From: Desulfuromonadaceae bacterium GWC2_58_13
GTDB lineage: Bacteria; Desulfobacterota; Desulfuromonadia; Desulfuromonadales; Trichloromonadaceae
NCBI GenBank assembly: GCA_001825565.1
Contig: MHXM01000011.1
Span: 47,410-78,185 of the forward strand
Length of the DNA: 30,776 nt
Direction of reading: 5' to 3'
Position numbers and translations under genes: made by a program. The notes beneath the pieces are model-generated. The model ran no database searches. It saw only the letters and a program-made list of their open reading frames with translations, and was not told where the DNA came from. Each line of letters begins with the position of its first letter. Within the stretch, counting starts at the first letter, position 1. Below are positions 1 to 7,533 of the stretch, piece after piece.

Positions 1-1047
1 TCCATCAAGCTCTGCGGCCTGCAGGGCGCCGGTAAGACGACCACCTGCGGCAAGCTGGCGCTTAAATTGCGCCGTGACAAGCGCAACCCGCTACTGGTAC
101 CGGCCGATGTTTATCGTCCTGCTGCAATCGAGCAGTTAAAGACCGTTGGTCGGCAGCTCGATTGCGCCGTTTACGATACGCAGCCCGGCCAGGATCCGGT
201 GGCGATCTGCGAGGCCGCTCATCGCTACGCGGAGCTCAACGGTTACGACACGCTGATCCTTGATACGGCGGGGCGTCTGCATGTCGATGAAGTCCTGATG
301 AACGAGCTGGTGCGGATCAAGTCCTCGCTGGCCCCCAGGGAAATCCTGTTGGTCGCGGATGCCATGACCGGCCAGGACGCGGTCAATGTCGCTCAGAGTT
401 TCGACGAAAAGCTGGCCCTGACCGGAGTCATCCTGACCAAGCTCGACGGCGACGCCCGCGGTGGCGCCGCGTTGTCCATCCGGGCCGTGACCGGCAAGCC
501 GGTCAAGTTGGTTGGACTCGGCGAAAAAATGGACGCTCTCGAGGTGTTTCATCCGGATCGCATGGCCCAGCGCATTCTCGGCATGGGCGATGTCCTGTCG
601 CTGATTGAAAAGGCCGAAGCCGCTATCGGCAAGGACGAAGCTGCCGCGATGGAGCAGCGGCTGCGCAAGGAAGGATTCACCCTGGAGAATTTTCGCGATC
701 AACTGCAGTCGATCAAGAAGATGGGTTCTCTCGAATCGATGCTAAAACTGATTCCCGGTGCCGGCAAGGCTCTCAAGCAGGCGCAGGGGATGCAGCTCCC
801 GGATAAGGAAATGAAGAAAATCGAGGCGATCATCAATTCGATGACCCTTGATGAAAGACGCAATCATAAAGTGATCAACGGATCGCGTCGGTTGCGCATC
901 GCCAACGGCAGCGGCACCAAGGTTCAGGATGTGAATCAACTGCTTAAGCGGTTCACCGAAGCTCAGAAGATGATGAAGAAAATGCAACAGCTTGGTCCCA
1001 AGGGTCTTAAAAGTCTTATGGGGCGGGGCGGCGGTCTGCCGTTTTAG
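1..1047 (+). CDS. ffh: Signal recognition particle protein Ffh (5' end outside window)
   Basis: Ffh is the GTPase of the signal recognition particle. With 4.5S RNA it brings ribosomes making membrane proteins to the receptor FtsY. The reading frame is open from base 1, so the N domain and the start codon are missing; about 100 residues are absent compared with the usual ~450. Visible parts are the P-loop GLQGAGKTTT at codons 7-16, DTAGR at codons 88-92 and TKLDGDARGG in the G domain. The C-terminal M domain follows, with the RNA-binding segment SRRLRIANGSG and a methionine-rich end (MMKKMQQ). It heads the translation operon; rpsP follows after 127 bp. The identification is secure. Confidence 0.98.
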   Translation, partial: SIKLCGLQGAGKTTTCGKLALKLRRDKRNPLLVPADVYRPAAIEQLKTVGRQLDCAVYDTQPGQDPVAICEAAHRYAELNGYDTLILDTAGRLHVDEVLMNELVRIKSSLAPREILLVADAMTGQDAVNVAQSFDEKLALTGVILTKLDGDARGGAALSIRAVTGKPVKLVGLGEKMDALEVFHPDRMAQRILGMGDVLSLIEKAEAAIGKDEAAAMEQRLRKEGFTLENFRDQLQSIKKMGSLESMLKLIPGAGKALKQAQGMQLPDKEMKKIEAIINSMTLDERRNHKVINGSRRLRIANGSGTKVQDVNQLLKRFTEAQKMMKKMQQLGPKGLKSLMGRGGGLPF

Positions 1048-1134
1048 GCAAAATCCGGCAAGCCGGTTCCGGGGAAAGTGATTCCCGCGAGTGCTTTGAT
1101 CAATACCAAATACCGACCAATCTTATAAATCGTC

Positions 1135-1149
1135 AACGGGAATCCCGTT
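1135..1149 (+). promoter_or_regulatory. Small hairpin in the rpsP leader
   Basis: AACGGG-aat-CCCGTT is a perfect 6-bp inverted repeat with a 3-base loop, lying 11 bases before the rpsP Shine-Dalgarno AGGAGG (1161-1166). A TATAAA at 1124-1129 could be a -10 box, but no convincing -35 lies 16-18 bp upstream. The 127-bp ffh-rpsP gap may therefore hold a secondary promoter or a leader structure. No function is shown by the sequence alone. Confidence 0.3.
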
Positions 1150-1174
1150 CAGAGACAAGCAGGAGGAAAGACAG

Positions 1175-1444
1175 ATGGCAGTAAAAATCAGGCTGGCTCG
1201 TGGTGGCGCAAAAAAGAAACCCTTCTACCAGGTAGTCGTCGCCGATGAACGATGCCCGCGCGATGGCCGTTTTATTGAGAACCTCGGCCAGTACGACCCC
1301 AAACAAAATCCGCCCATGATCAACCTCAATGAAGTCAAGGCTCTGGAGTGGTTGAAGCTGGGGGCTCAGCCGACCGAAACCGTGCGTCAGATCCTTCGCA
1401 AGCAGGGAGTCTGGGCGAAATTCAAGCAGCCCGAGGGGGCATAG
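1175..1444 (+). CDS. rpsP: 30S ribosomal protein S16
   Basis: S16 is a small-subunit protein needed for 30S assembly. The 89-residue product has the family's usual length and the classic N-terminal pattern MAVKIRLARGGAKKKPFYQVVVAD, here spelled in two pieces: MAVKIRLARGG, then KKKPFYQVVVAD. The ATG is preceded by a strong AGGAGG at 1161-1166 with good spacing. It sits between ffh and khpA, the standard order ffh-rpsP-KH-rimM-trmD-rplS, so it is co-transcribed with ribosome maturation and tRNA methylation genes. Nothing is unusual in the coding sequence. Confidence 0.98.
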   Translation: MAVKIRLARGGAKKKPFYQVVVADERCPRDGRFIENLGQYDPKQNPPMINLNEVKALEWLKLGAQPTETVRQILRKQGVWAKFKQPEGA

Positions 1445-1460
1445 TTCTCATCCTGAGAAC
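1444..1460 (+). other. Inverted repeat directly after the rpsP stop
   Basis: GTTCTCA-tcc-TGAGAAC is a perfect 7-bp inverted repeat with a 3-base spacer, starting at the last base of the rpsP stop codon. No T-run follows, so it is not a typical intrinsic terminator. It could stabilise the upstream mRNA end, mark a processing site, or be a protein-binding palindrome. The function is unknown. Confidence 0.4.
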
Positions 1461-1531
1461 CGGATGGGGGCTGTTTCGTTTCTGTTTCAGAAGAGAGGTC
1501 GGGTGCAGCCTGCCTCCGAAGGACGGACTCC

Positions 1532-1765
1532 ATGAAAGAACTCATCGAATTCATCGCAAAATCCCTGGTGGAGAATCCCGACGCGGTGACCATCTCGGAA
1601 GAGCTTGACGAGGACGGCAGCACCCTTATTAAGCTGGCCGCCGCCCAGGAGGACATGGGGCGGATCATCGGCAAGCAGGGCCGGACGGCGAAAGCCATGC
1701 GAACCCTGCTCAATGCCAAGGCTACCCGGGAAAGCAAGCGCGCCTCTCTCCAGATCATGGAGTGA
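1532..1765 (+). CDS. khpA: KH-domain RNA-binding protein KhpA
   Basis: This is a small single-KH RNA-binding protein of the YlqC/KhpA family, conserved between rpsP and rimM in many bacteria. In Gram-positives it pairs with KhpB/Jag and affects cell elongation; its role in this lineage is not shown here. The product is 77 residues, nearly all one KH fold. The GxxG loop is in IIGKQGRTAKAMRTLL (residues about 47-62). AAGGA at 1519-1523 precedes the ATG by 8 bases. The stop TGA shares its last A with the ATG of rimM (TGATG), so the two are probably translationally coupled. Confidence 0.93.
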   Translation: MKELIEFIAKSLVENPDAVTISEELDEDGSTLIKLAAAQEDMGRIIGKQGRTAKAMRTLLNAKATRESKRASLQIME

Positions 1766-2301
1766 TGAAAGAGGAGAGAGAGCAGTTGTTTCAATTGGGA
1801 GTGGTCGTCGGAACCCACGGTCTTCGTGGCGATCTCAAGGTTCGTCCGTTGACGCCCGATTCCGATTCGTTGCTGGCGGCCGGGCAGGTGGTTTTTCGCG
1901 ACAAGGGGGGACGGCTTCAGTCCTACGAGCCGGCACGGGCGGTGCCTCAGAAGGGCAACGTCCTTTTGCGTCTGCGCGGGTTGGAAACTATCGAAGCGGC
2001 CCGTCACCTGGTTGGTAACGATGTGTTGATTCCCTTTGCCGACCTGCCCGATCTGGATGACGATGAGTTTTACTGGTACGAATTGCAGGGGCTGAAAGTT
2101 GTCGACAGGACTCGCGGTGAACTGGGAACCCTGGATGAACTTCTGGTTACCGGGGCGCATGATATTTACGTGGTGAACGGTCGCTTTGGAGAAATCATGG
2201 TCCCGGCGGTGAGCCGATTCGTGATCGAGGTCGATCTGGAGTCCGGCCAAATGACCGTTGATCTGCCGGAAGGGCTGGTTCCCGAAGTTGATGACGTTTG
2301 A
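1765..2301 (+). CDS. rimM: Ribosome maturation factor RimM
   Basis: RimM binds S19 and helps mature the 3' domain of 16S rRNA in the 30S head. The product of 178 residues has the N-terminal RimM barrel, beginning QLGVVVGTHGLRGDLKV, and a C-terminal PRC barrel around FYWYELQGLKVVD and IMVPAVSRFVIEVD. I start it at ATG 1765, which overlaps the khpA stop by one base. A GTG immediately upstream (1762) and a TTG at 1786 after GAGGAGAGAG are alternatives. The 3' end overlaps trmD by 11 bp. Confidence 0.96.
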   Translation: MKEEREQLFQLGVVVGTHGLRGDLKVRPLTPDSDSLLAAGQVVFRDKGGRLQSYEPARAVPQKGNVLLRLRGLETIEAARHLVGNDVLIPFADLPDLDDDEFYWYELQGLKVVDRTRGELGTLDELLVTGAHDIYVVNGRFGEIMVPAVSRFVIEVDLESGQMTVDLPEGLVPEVDDV

Positions 2302-3034
2302 TGTTCTGACCCTGTTTCCGGATATGTTCGTGTCGCCTTTTGCCGGCAGCATCCTCGGTAAGGCGGTTGAAAAAAAACTGATTGAAATCAGTGCCCACAA
2401 CCTGCGGGACTGGGCCGAAGGCAAGCACCAGATCGTTGACGATACGCCCTATGGCGGTGGCGACGGCATGGTGATGAAGCCGGACCCGGTCTGTCGAGCG
2501 TTGCGGGTGCTGAAACAGCGACATCCCGGCGCGCGCGTGCTGCTGATGACACCGCAGGGAAAGACCTTTCGGCAGCAGGATGCCGCTAAACTATCGCGGA
2601 CCGATGGCCTGATTTTTATTTGCGGTCGTTACGAAGGGTTCGACGAGCGGATTCGCGCCTATGTTGACGACGAATATTCGCTGGGCGATTTCGTGTTGAC
2701 CGGCGGCGAACTTCCGGCGATGGTGATGATCGACGCGATTGCCAGGCTTCTTCCCGGGGTTCTCGGCAACAGCGGAAGCGCGGAAACCGACTCTTTTTCC
2801 GATGGGTTGCTCGAACATCCCCAGTATACCCGCCCGGTCGAGTTTGAAGGGCAACGAGTGCCGGATGTTCTCCTTTCCGGTAACCACGGTGAGATCGCTC
2901 GCTGGCGTCGGCTGAAGCAACTGGAACGTACGCTGGATCGGCGTCCGGATCTGCTTGAGGCGGCTCCCCTGAGCGCCGAGGATCGGCAATATGTCGACCA
3001 TTTGCGCCGGTCACGGGAGGGCGATCCGCAATGA
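2291..3034 (+). CDS. trmD: tRNA (guanine37-N1)-methyltransferase TrmD
   Basis: TrmD is a SPOUT enzyme that transfers a methyl group from S-adenosylmethionine to N1 of G37 next to the anticodon, preventing +1 frameshifting. The product of 247 residues begins MTFDVLTLFPDMF. It shows GGGDGMVMKPDP, the knot signature GRYEGFDER (residues 112-120), LTGGELPAMVMIDA and the AETDSF segment, whose D167 aligns with the catalytic Asp (D169) of the E. coli enzyme. LEHPQYTRP is typical of the C-terminal domain. The ATG at 2291 lies inside the end of rimM. The TGA overlaps the next ATG (ATGA). Confidence 0.98.
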   Translation: MTFDVLTLFPDMFVSPFAGSILGKAVEKKLIEISAHNLRDWAEGKHQIVDDTPYGGGDGMVMKPDPVCRALRVLKQRHPGARVLLMTPQGKTFRQQDAAKLSRTDGLIFICGRYEGFDERIRAYVDDEYSLGDFVLTGGELPAMVMIDAIARLLPGVLGNSGSAETDSFSDGLLEHPQYTRPVEFEGQRVPDVLLSGNHGEIARWRRLKQLERTLDRRPDLLEAAPLSAEDRQYVDHLRRSREGDPQ

Positions 3035-3636
3035 ACGGACATCCCCTGGCGGTAGCTCTTGTTCACTCCCCGGTTGTAGACAAGCGAGGGGATCGGGTGG
3101 TGTCCGCCGTCACCAACCTCGATCTTCATGATATCGCACGCACGGCCAGAACCTACGGCGTTGACCGTTTTTACGTGGTGACCCCGGTTGCCGAGCAACA
3201 AGTGCTGATTAATCGGATTCTGCGGCACTGGCGGGCAGGGCATGGCGCCGGCTACAATCCTCATCGGGGCGAGGCGCTTTCACTGATCGAGATCGTCCCT
3301 TCGCTGGAGGAGGCCGTCTCGGGCTGGTCCCGGGAGATTGGCGAGAAGGCGCTGCCGGTATTAACCGGCGCCAGGCGTTCCGACGGTGTTTCTTTCGATC
3401 AATGCCGGCAGCTGCGGCAGGACCATCCTCTGATGCTGGTGTTCGGAACGGGTTGGGGTCTGGCGCCGGAGTTGTTCGATCAAGGCTGGCCCGTTCTCGA
3501 GCCGATACGCGGCGTCGGGGATTATAACCATCTGCCGGTGCGGGCGGCCACCGCCATCATTCTGGATCGGCTGCATGTCGAGCCGTGGATAACGATAACA
3601 TCCGGACCCGCCGACCACGGCGGGATTCGCAATTGA
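3031..3636 (+). CDS. SPOUT-type RNA methyltransferase (Tm1570/COG4752-like)
   Basis: The 201-residue product resembles the SAM-dependent RNA methyltransferase family typified by Thermotoga Tm1570 (Pfam Methyltrn_RNA_4), which lies beside trmD in several phyla and is reported fused to TrmD in some. Supporting segments are ALVHSPVVDKRGDRVVSAVTNLDLHDIARTAR at the N-terminus (two conserved stretches, each shorter than the whole), LMLVFGTGWGLAPELFD at about residues 135-151, and RGVGDYNHLPVRAATAIILDRL, the probable knot and SAM-binding loop. It has a good GGAGG (3016-3020) and overlaps trmD by 4 bp, so coupling is likely. The RNA target cannot be read from the sequence; tRNA is inferred from the neighbours. 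Confidence 0.85.
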   Translation: MNGHPLAVALVHSPVVDKRGDRVVSAVTNLDLHDIARTARTYGVDRFYVVTPVAEQQVLINRILRHWRAGHGAGYNPHRGEALSLIEIVPSLEEAVSGWSREIGEKALPVLTGARRSDGVSFDQCRQLRQDHPLMLVFGTGWGLAPELFDQGWPVLEPIRGVGDYNHLPVRAATAIILDRLHVEPWITITSGPADHGGIRN

Positions 3637-3670
3637 ATCCTGAAAAAGGATCGGTATAGAGGAGGAAGTC

Positions 3671-4018
3671 ATGAATATTATTGATCGTCTGGAAATGGAA
3701 CAGATCCGCAAGAATATTCCCCCGTTCAAGGCCGGGGATACGCTGCGGGTTCATGTAAAGATCGTCGAAGGCGACAAGCAGCGCATCCAGGTATACCAGG
3801 GCGTTTGCATCAAGCGGGTCAACCGTGGGGTAGGCTCGACTTTTACCGTTCGCAAGATTTCCAACGGCGTCGGCGTTGAAAGGGTTTTTTCCCTGCATTC
3901 TCCGGCCGTTGAAAAAATTGAAAACATTATGGTTGGCCGCGTTCGCCGCGCCAAACTCTATTACCTGCGTAACCTGCACGGCAAAGCTGCCCGGATCAGG
4001 GAAAAACGTTCGGCTTGA
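3671..4018 (+). CDS. rplS: 50S ribosomal protein L19
   Basis: L19 lies at the interface of the two ribosomal subunits. The product is 115 residues, the usual size, with the typical FKAGDTLRVHVKIVEGDKQR and RVFSLHSPAVEKI stretches and a basic C-terminus. The ATG follows GGAGGAAG at 3661-3668. It is the last gene of the ffh-rplS operon; a strong terminator begins 12 bases after the stop. Confidence 0.98.
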   Translation: MNIIDRLEMEQIRKNIPPFKAGDTLRVHVKIVEGDKQRIQVYQGVCIKRVNRGVGSTFTVRKISNGVGVERVFSLHSPAVEKIENIMVGRVRRAKLYYLRNLHGKAARIREKRSA

Positions 4019-4030
4019 TGGGATCAAACA

Positions 4031-4061
4031 AAAAAGCCCCGGCGAAATGCCGGGGCTTTTT
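4031..4061. terminator. Intrinsic terminator of the rplS operon, probably bidirectional
   Basis: A perfect 13-bp inverted repeat, AAAAAGCCCCGGC - gaaat - GCCGGGGCTTTTT, follows rplS. Read on + it ends in a T-run. Read on - the flanking A-run becomes TTTTTT after the same stem. It can therefore stop both the rplS operon and the convergent small membrane-protein gene at 4097-4288. Confidence 0.93.
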
Positions 4062-4096
4062 GCGTTGGTGGGTCAGGCAAGCAAGGGTGCTCTTTC

Positions 4097-4288
4097 TCAG
4101 TGATGGACCGCCGGAGCGATGGCAGCAGTTTCAGGGCCGGTCAACACGGCGACGATCAGAACAGTCAACACGATGTAGACGCCAATGACAGCCCACCCCC
4201 CTTGGCGGATGACCCCCATAAATTCCTTCCAGTCAACCGTCAATGCCAGGTATAAAACGACAAACAGCAACGTAAAAAAGACTCCCAT
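4097..4288 (-). CDS. Small two-helix membrane protein, function unknown
   Basis: A 63-residue product with two strongly hydrophobic segments at about residues 2-19 (GVFFTLLFVVLYLALTV) and 31-51 (GWAVIGVYIVLTVLIVAVL), joined by a short polar loop DWKEFMGVIRQ. The C-terminal tail is short and ends in two histidines. It is probably an inner-membrane hairpin. I chose ATG 4286-4288 because GAGAGGAGAG sits just upstream (plus positions 4294-4303) and a TATAAT -10 box lies at 4313-4318; the longer frame reading into rnhB lacks such support. It converges on the rplS terminator and diverges from rnhB. I do not recognise a family. Confidence 0.7.
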   Translation of the reverse strand: MGVFFTLLFVVLYLALTVDWKEFMGVIRQGGWAVIGVYIVLTVLIVAVLTGPETAAIAPAVHH

Positions 4289-4312
4289 GAACTCTCTCCT
4301 CTCATTAGAAAA

Positions 4313-4341
4313 ATTATAGGTGTGCCTTTCAAATTGTATAT
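4313..4341 (-). promoter_or_regulatory. Probable promoter of the small membrane-protein gene
   Basis: On the - strand a perfect -10 TATAAT (plus 4313-4318) has a weak -35, ATATAC (plus 4336-4341), at 17-bp spacing. Transcription would begin near 4306, a few bases before the ribosome-binding site of the 63-residue gene. The -10 and its position are good; the -35 is poor. Confidence 0.55.
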
Positions 4342-4388
4342 CATGGTGCGCCTGAAATCCAGCCGGAATTTTGGCGACAGGATATTTC

Positions 4389-5030
4389 ATGAATTTGGAT
4401 CTGTTTGCTTCACCAGAGGTTTCCACCCTTTTTTTTGAGGAACAGGCTCAAGGAAAAGGGTTTGCCAACGTTGCCGGTGTCGACGAAGCCGGTCGTGGTC
4501 CACTGGCCGGGCCGGTAGTTGCCGCCGCCGTGATCCTTCCCGCAAAATTCGATCTTCCTGGTTTGACCGACTCGAAAAAACTTACTCCCCAGAAGCGGAC
4601 CGAGCTATTTTACCTGATCCGGTGCCAGGCGGCAGCGATCGGGGTTGGGATTGTTTCCGCCGACGAGATCGATCGGATCAATATTTTGCAGGCCACACTG
4701 CGGGCGATGTCTCTGGCTGTGGGGCGACTGAAGCTTCCAGCCGATTTTGTGCTGGTTGACGGCATTACTCCGATACCTCTTCCGATCGCTCAGCAGACCT
4801 TGAAAAAGGGCGATTCCCGCTCTCTTTCGGTCGCCGCCGCCTCGATCATTGCCAAGGTGTTGCGGGATCGTCTCATGATCGCCTATGACCGCCGCTTTCC
4901 CGGCTATGGACTGGCCAAGCACAAGGGGTACGGCAGCGTGGAGCACATGGTCGCCATTGCCCGCCTGGGCCCTTCCCCGTTGCACCGCAAAACCTTCGGT
5001 GGGGTGCGCGAGCATCTGCCGCCCGTATGA
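4389..5030 (+). CDS. rnhB: Ribonuclease HII
   Basis: RNase HII cuts the RNA strand of RNA-DNA hybrids and starts removal of single ribonucleotides from DNA. The product is 213 residues. The acidic catalytic set is visible: D32 and E33 in GVDEAGRGPLAGPV, D124 in LVDGI and D142 in KGDSRS. DSKKLTP and AAASIIAKVLRDRLM are also typical. ATG 4389 is chosen with ACAGGA upstream; a TTG at 4371 in frame is less likely. The stop overlaps the yraN start (ATGA), the usual rnhB-yraN pair. Confidence 0.97.
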   Translation: MNLDLFASPEVSTLFFEEQAQGKGFANVAGVDEAGRGPLAGPVVAAAVILPAKFDLPGLTDSKKLTPQKRTELFYLIRCQAAAIGVGIVSADEIDRINILQATLRAMSLAVGRLKLPADFVLVDGITPIPLPIAQQTLKKGDSRSLSVAAASIIAKVLRDRLMIAYDRRFPGYGLAKHKGYGSVEHMVAIARLGPSPLHRKTFGGVREHLPPV

Positions 5031-5392
5031 CCGAGGCGCGTTTATCGTTGGGCCGCTGGGGGGAGGATCAGGCGGTCGTCTATCTGCGGCGCCAGGGGTT
5101 GAAAATCATCGAGCGCAATCTGCGCACTCCGGTGGGGGAAATCGACATCATTGCCCGACACGGCAGGACGCTGGTCTTCATTGAGGTCAAAACCCGCCGC
5201 AGCCTGGCGTATGGCACTCCTCAGGAGGCCGTCGGGCCGGTCAAGCAACGCCAGATCCTGCGGGCGGCCCAGTGGTACTTGGCCGATATCGGGGCCGTGG
5301 GGACGCAATCGCGCTTTGATGTCATCGCTATCCTGGCCGGCAACGGGGATGCCAGGATCGAGCATATTCCCGACGCCTTCGGTCTGCGCTGA
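5027..5392 (+). CDS. yraN: YraN family protein (UPF0102), nuclease-like fold
   Basis: A 121-residue member of UPF0102, a conserved family with a restriction-endonuclease-like core and no settled function. It begins with the family signature LGRWGEDQAVVYLRRQG and carries the PD-(D/E)xK-like core GEIDIIARHGRTLVFIEVKTR (two overlapping parts: GEIDIIARHG and LVFIEVKTR, residues about 41-61). Next comes AVGPVKQRQILRAAQWYL. It overlaps rnhB by 4 bp, as in many genomes, which suggests a role in nucleic acid metabolism. That role is inference. Confidence 0.94.
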   Translation: MTEARLSLGRWGEDQAVVYLRRQGLKIIERNLRTPVGEIDIIARHGRTLVFIEVKTRRSLAYGTPQEAVGPVKQRQILRAAQWYLADIGAVGTQSRFDVIAILAGNGDARIEHIPDAFGLR

Positions 5393-5493
5393 TCCACATT
5401 CATTGCGTTGTGTGAAATTTGTTGTTATCCTTGGTACTTCGCAAGTTTTCCGATTAAAAGTGAAGGGGTGGCTTTGCGGGAGAGGTGCTTGTT

Positions 5494-7452
5494 ATGAACA
5501 TGACATTGTCGGACCTGGGATATTGCCGGATCGGTGTCGCCTCGCCGGAATTGCGGGTGGCCGATATCGCCTTCAACTGCGAGCAGCTCCGCCGGGTCAT
5601 TGCCCGGGCCGAAGCTGTCCAGTGCAATCTGCTGCTCTTTCCCGAGTTGTGCATCACCGGCTATACCTGTGCCGATCTGTTTTTTCAGCCACTCTTGATT
5701 GAGCAGGCCCGGCAGGTTCTTTTTGAATTGGCGGATTTTCTGAACGGGCACCCGGTTTCGGTGGTGGTTGGCGCCCCGGTAATTCTGGAAGGGCGGCTGT
5801 TCAATTGCGGGATAATGATCGCCAATGGAAGGATTCTCGGAATTGTGCCGAAAACCTTCCTGCCCAACACCCAGGAGTTTTACGAAGAGCGTTGGTTTTC
5901 TTCGGCGCGGGATCTCCGGGTCAATACCGTTGAATGGCGAGGAGAGACGATCCCGGTCGGATGCGACTTGTTGTTCCGCGCCCAAAACCGGCCCGACTGC
6001 CTGGTTGGCATCGAAATCTGCGAAGATGCCTGGGTCGCCAGTCCTCCCAGCGGCCGCATGGCGGTGCGCGGGGCTACCGTGCTGCTCAACCTCTCGGCCA
6101 GTCCCGAGATTCTCGGCAAAGAGGTTTACCGCCGCGACCTGGTTCGGGCCCAGTCGGCCCGTTGCCTGGCCGCCTATGCCTATGCCTCGGCCGGACCCGG
6201 AGAGTCGAGTACCGACCTGGTTTTCTCCGGTCATTCCCTGATTGCCGAAAACGGTGTTGTGCTGGCGGAAACCGAACGGTTTCAGTTCGATTCCCAGCTG
6301 GGGGTGGCTGATGTCGATCTGCAACGATTGGTCAACGAACGGCTGAAAAACAATAGTTTCGCCGCGACGGACGATGATTCAACCTGGCGTGTGATCCCTT
6401 TTCCGCTGGCCGAATTGTCATCGGGCCCGGTGCGGCGCCCGGTCCCCGCGACCCCGTTTGTCCCGATGGCCGATACCGAGCGATCCTGCCGCTGCCAGGA
6501 AATTTTCGCCCTGCAGACCACCGCGCTGGTCAAGCGTCTGCGGCATACCGGGGTGAATCATGCGGTAATCGGGATTTCCGGCGGTCTCGATTCGACCCTG
6601 GCCCTGCTGGTGACGGTTAAGGCCTACGACCGGCTGGGGCTCGACCGAAAAGGGATTGTCACGGTCACCATGCCCGGTTTCGGGACCACCGTCCGCACTC
6701 GCGGCAACGCCGAAAAGCTTGCCGAACTGCTCGGCGTGACGCTGCGGATCATTTCCATCGATGCCGCGGTGCGCGGGCACTTCGCCGATATCAAGCATGA
6801 CGAGAAATGCCATGATATCACCTACGAAAATGCCCAGGCCCGGGAGCGGACCCAGATTCTGATGGATGTGGCCAACCAGGTTGGCGGCCTGGTGATCGGC
6901 ACCGGCGATCTATCCGAGTTGGCGCTTGGCTGGTGCACCTACAATGCCGACCACATGTCCATGTATGGCGTCAACGCCGGAGTGCCGAAGACCCTGGTGC
7001 GTTACCTGGTGGCCTGGTGCGCCGAAGTTGAATTTACCGGAGAAGCGACGGTGGTACTCAACGACATCTGCGCCACTCCCGTTTCGCCCGAGTTGCTGCC
7101 GCCGGCGGAAAATGGCGAGATCCGCCAGGTGACCGAGGATCATGTTGGCCCGTATCTGCTGCACGATTTTTTTCTCTACCACATGGTGCGCCTGCAATTT
7201 GCACCCGCCAAGATCTATTTTCTGGCATGTCAGGTGTTTGCCGGTCAGTTCGCCCCGACCGAGATTTTGCGTTGGCTGAACATCTTTTACCGGCGGTTTT
7301 TTTCTCAGCAGTTCAAACGTTCGTGCCTGCCGGATGGGCCGAAGGTGGGGAGTGTGGCCCTGTCCCCCCGGGGAGACTGGCGGATGCCGAGCGATGCCTG
7401 CGTCGATCTGTGGCTGCGCGACCTGGAACGCCTTGAGACGCGGAACGCCTGA
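5494..7452 (+). CDS. nadE: Glutamine-dependent NAD(+) synthetase
   Basis: This enzyme makes NAD+ from nicotinic acid adenine dinucleotide and ATP, using ammonia released from glutamine. At 652 residues it is the long, two-domain form. The N-terminal nitrilase-type glutaminase has the triad E51 (LLFPELCITGY), K120 (VPKTFLPN) and C176 (VGIEICEDAW). The C-terminal synthetase has the ATP-pyrophosphatase loop SGGLDST from residue 362 and GTGDLSELALGWCTYNADH. I start at ATG 5494, 8 bases after GGGAGAGG; a GTG at 5485 is too close to that site. The 101-bp gap after yraN shows no strong promoter or terminator. Confidence 0.96.
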   Translation: MNMTLSDLGYCRIGVASPELRVADIAFNCEQLRRVIARAEAVQCNLLLFPELCITGYTCADLFFQPLLIEQARQVLFELADFLNGHPVSVVVGAPVILEGRLFNCGIMIANGRILGIVPKTFLPNTQEFYEERWFSSARDLRVNTVEWRGETIPVGCDLLFRAQNRPDCLVGIEICEDAWVASPPSGRMAVRGATVLLNLSASPEILGKEVYRRDLVRAQSARCLAAYAYASAGPGESSTDLVFSGHSLIAENGVVLAETERFQFDSQLGVADVDLQRLVNERLKNNSFAATDDDSTWRVIPFPLAELSSGPVRRPVPATPFVPMADTERSCRCQEIFALQTTALVKRLRHTGVNHAVIGISGGLDSTLALLVTVKAYDRLGLDRKGIVTVTMPGFGTTVRTRGNAEKLAELLGVTLRIISIDAAVRGHFADIKHDEKCHDITYENAQARERTQILMDVANQVGGLVIGTGDLSELALGWCTYNADHMSMYGVNAGVPKTLVRYLVAWCAEVEFTGEATVVLNDICATPVSPELLPPAENGEIRQVTEDHVGPYLLHDFFLYHMVRLQFAPAKIYFLACQVFAGQFAPTEILRWLNIFYRRFFSQQFKRSCLPDGPKVGSVALSPRGDWRMPSDACVDLWLRDLERLETRNA

Positions 7453-7533
7453 TTTTGCTGTGTTCGCTCAATTTCCCCCTGAATGACAATCTGCTAATTT
7501 AGATTTCTAATTTTAGGATTGTGCACTATAGTT

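Noticed and set aside
3633..3660. Promoter-like TTGAAT-16-TATAGA just before rplS
   Set aside because: Transcription would start after the Shine-Dalgarno, about 4 bases before the rplS ATG, so it would not give a useful message.
7494..7520. Imperfect tandem repeat CTAATTTAGATTT / CTAATTTTAGGATT before rsmI
   Set aside because: Only two A+T-rich, imperfect units; too little to call a binding site or repeat family.
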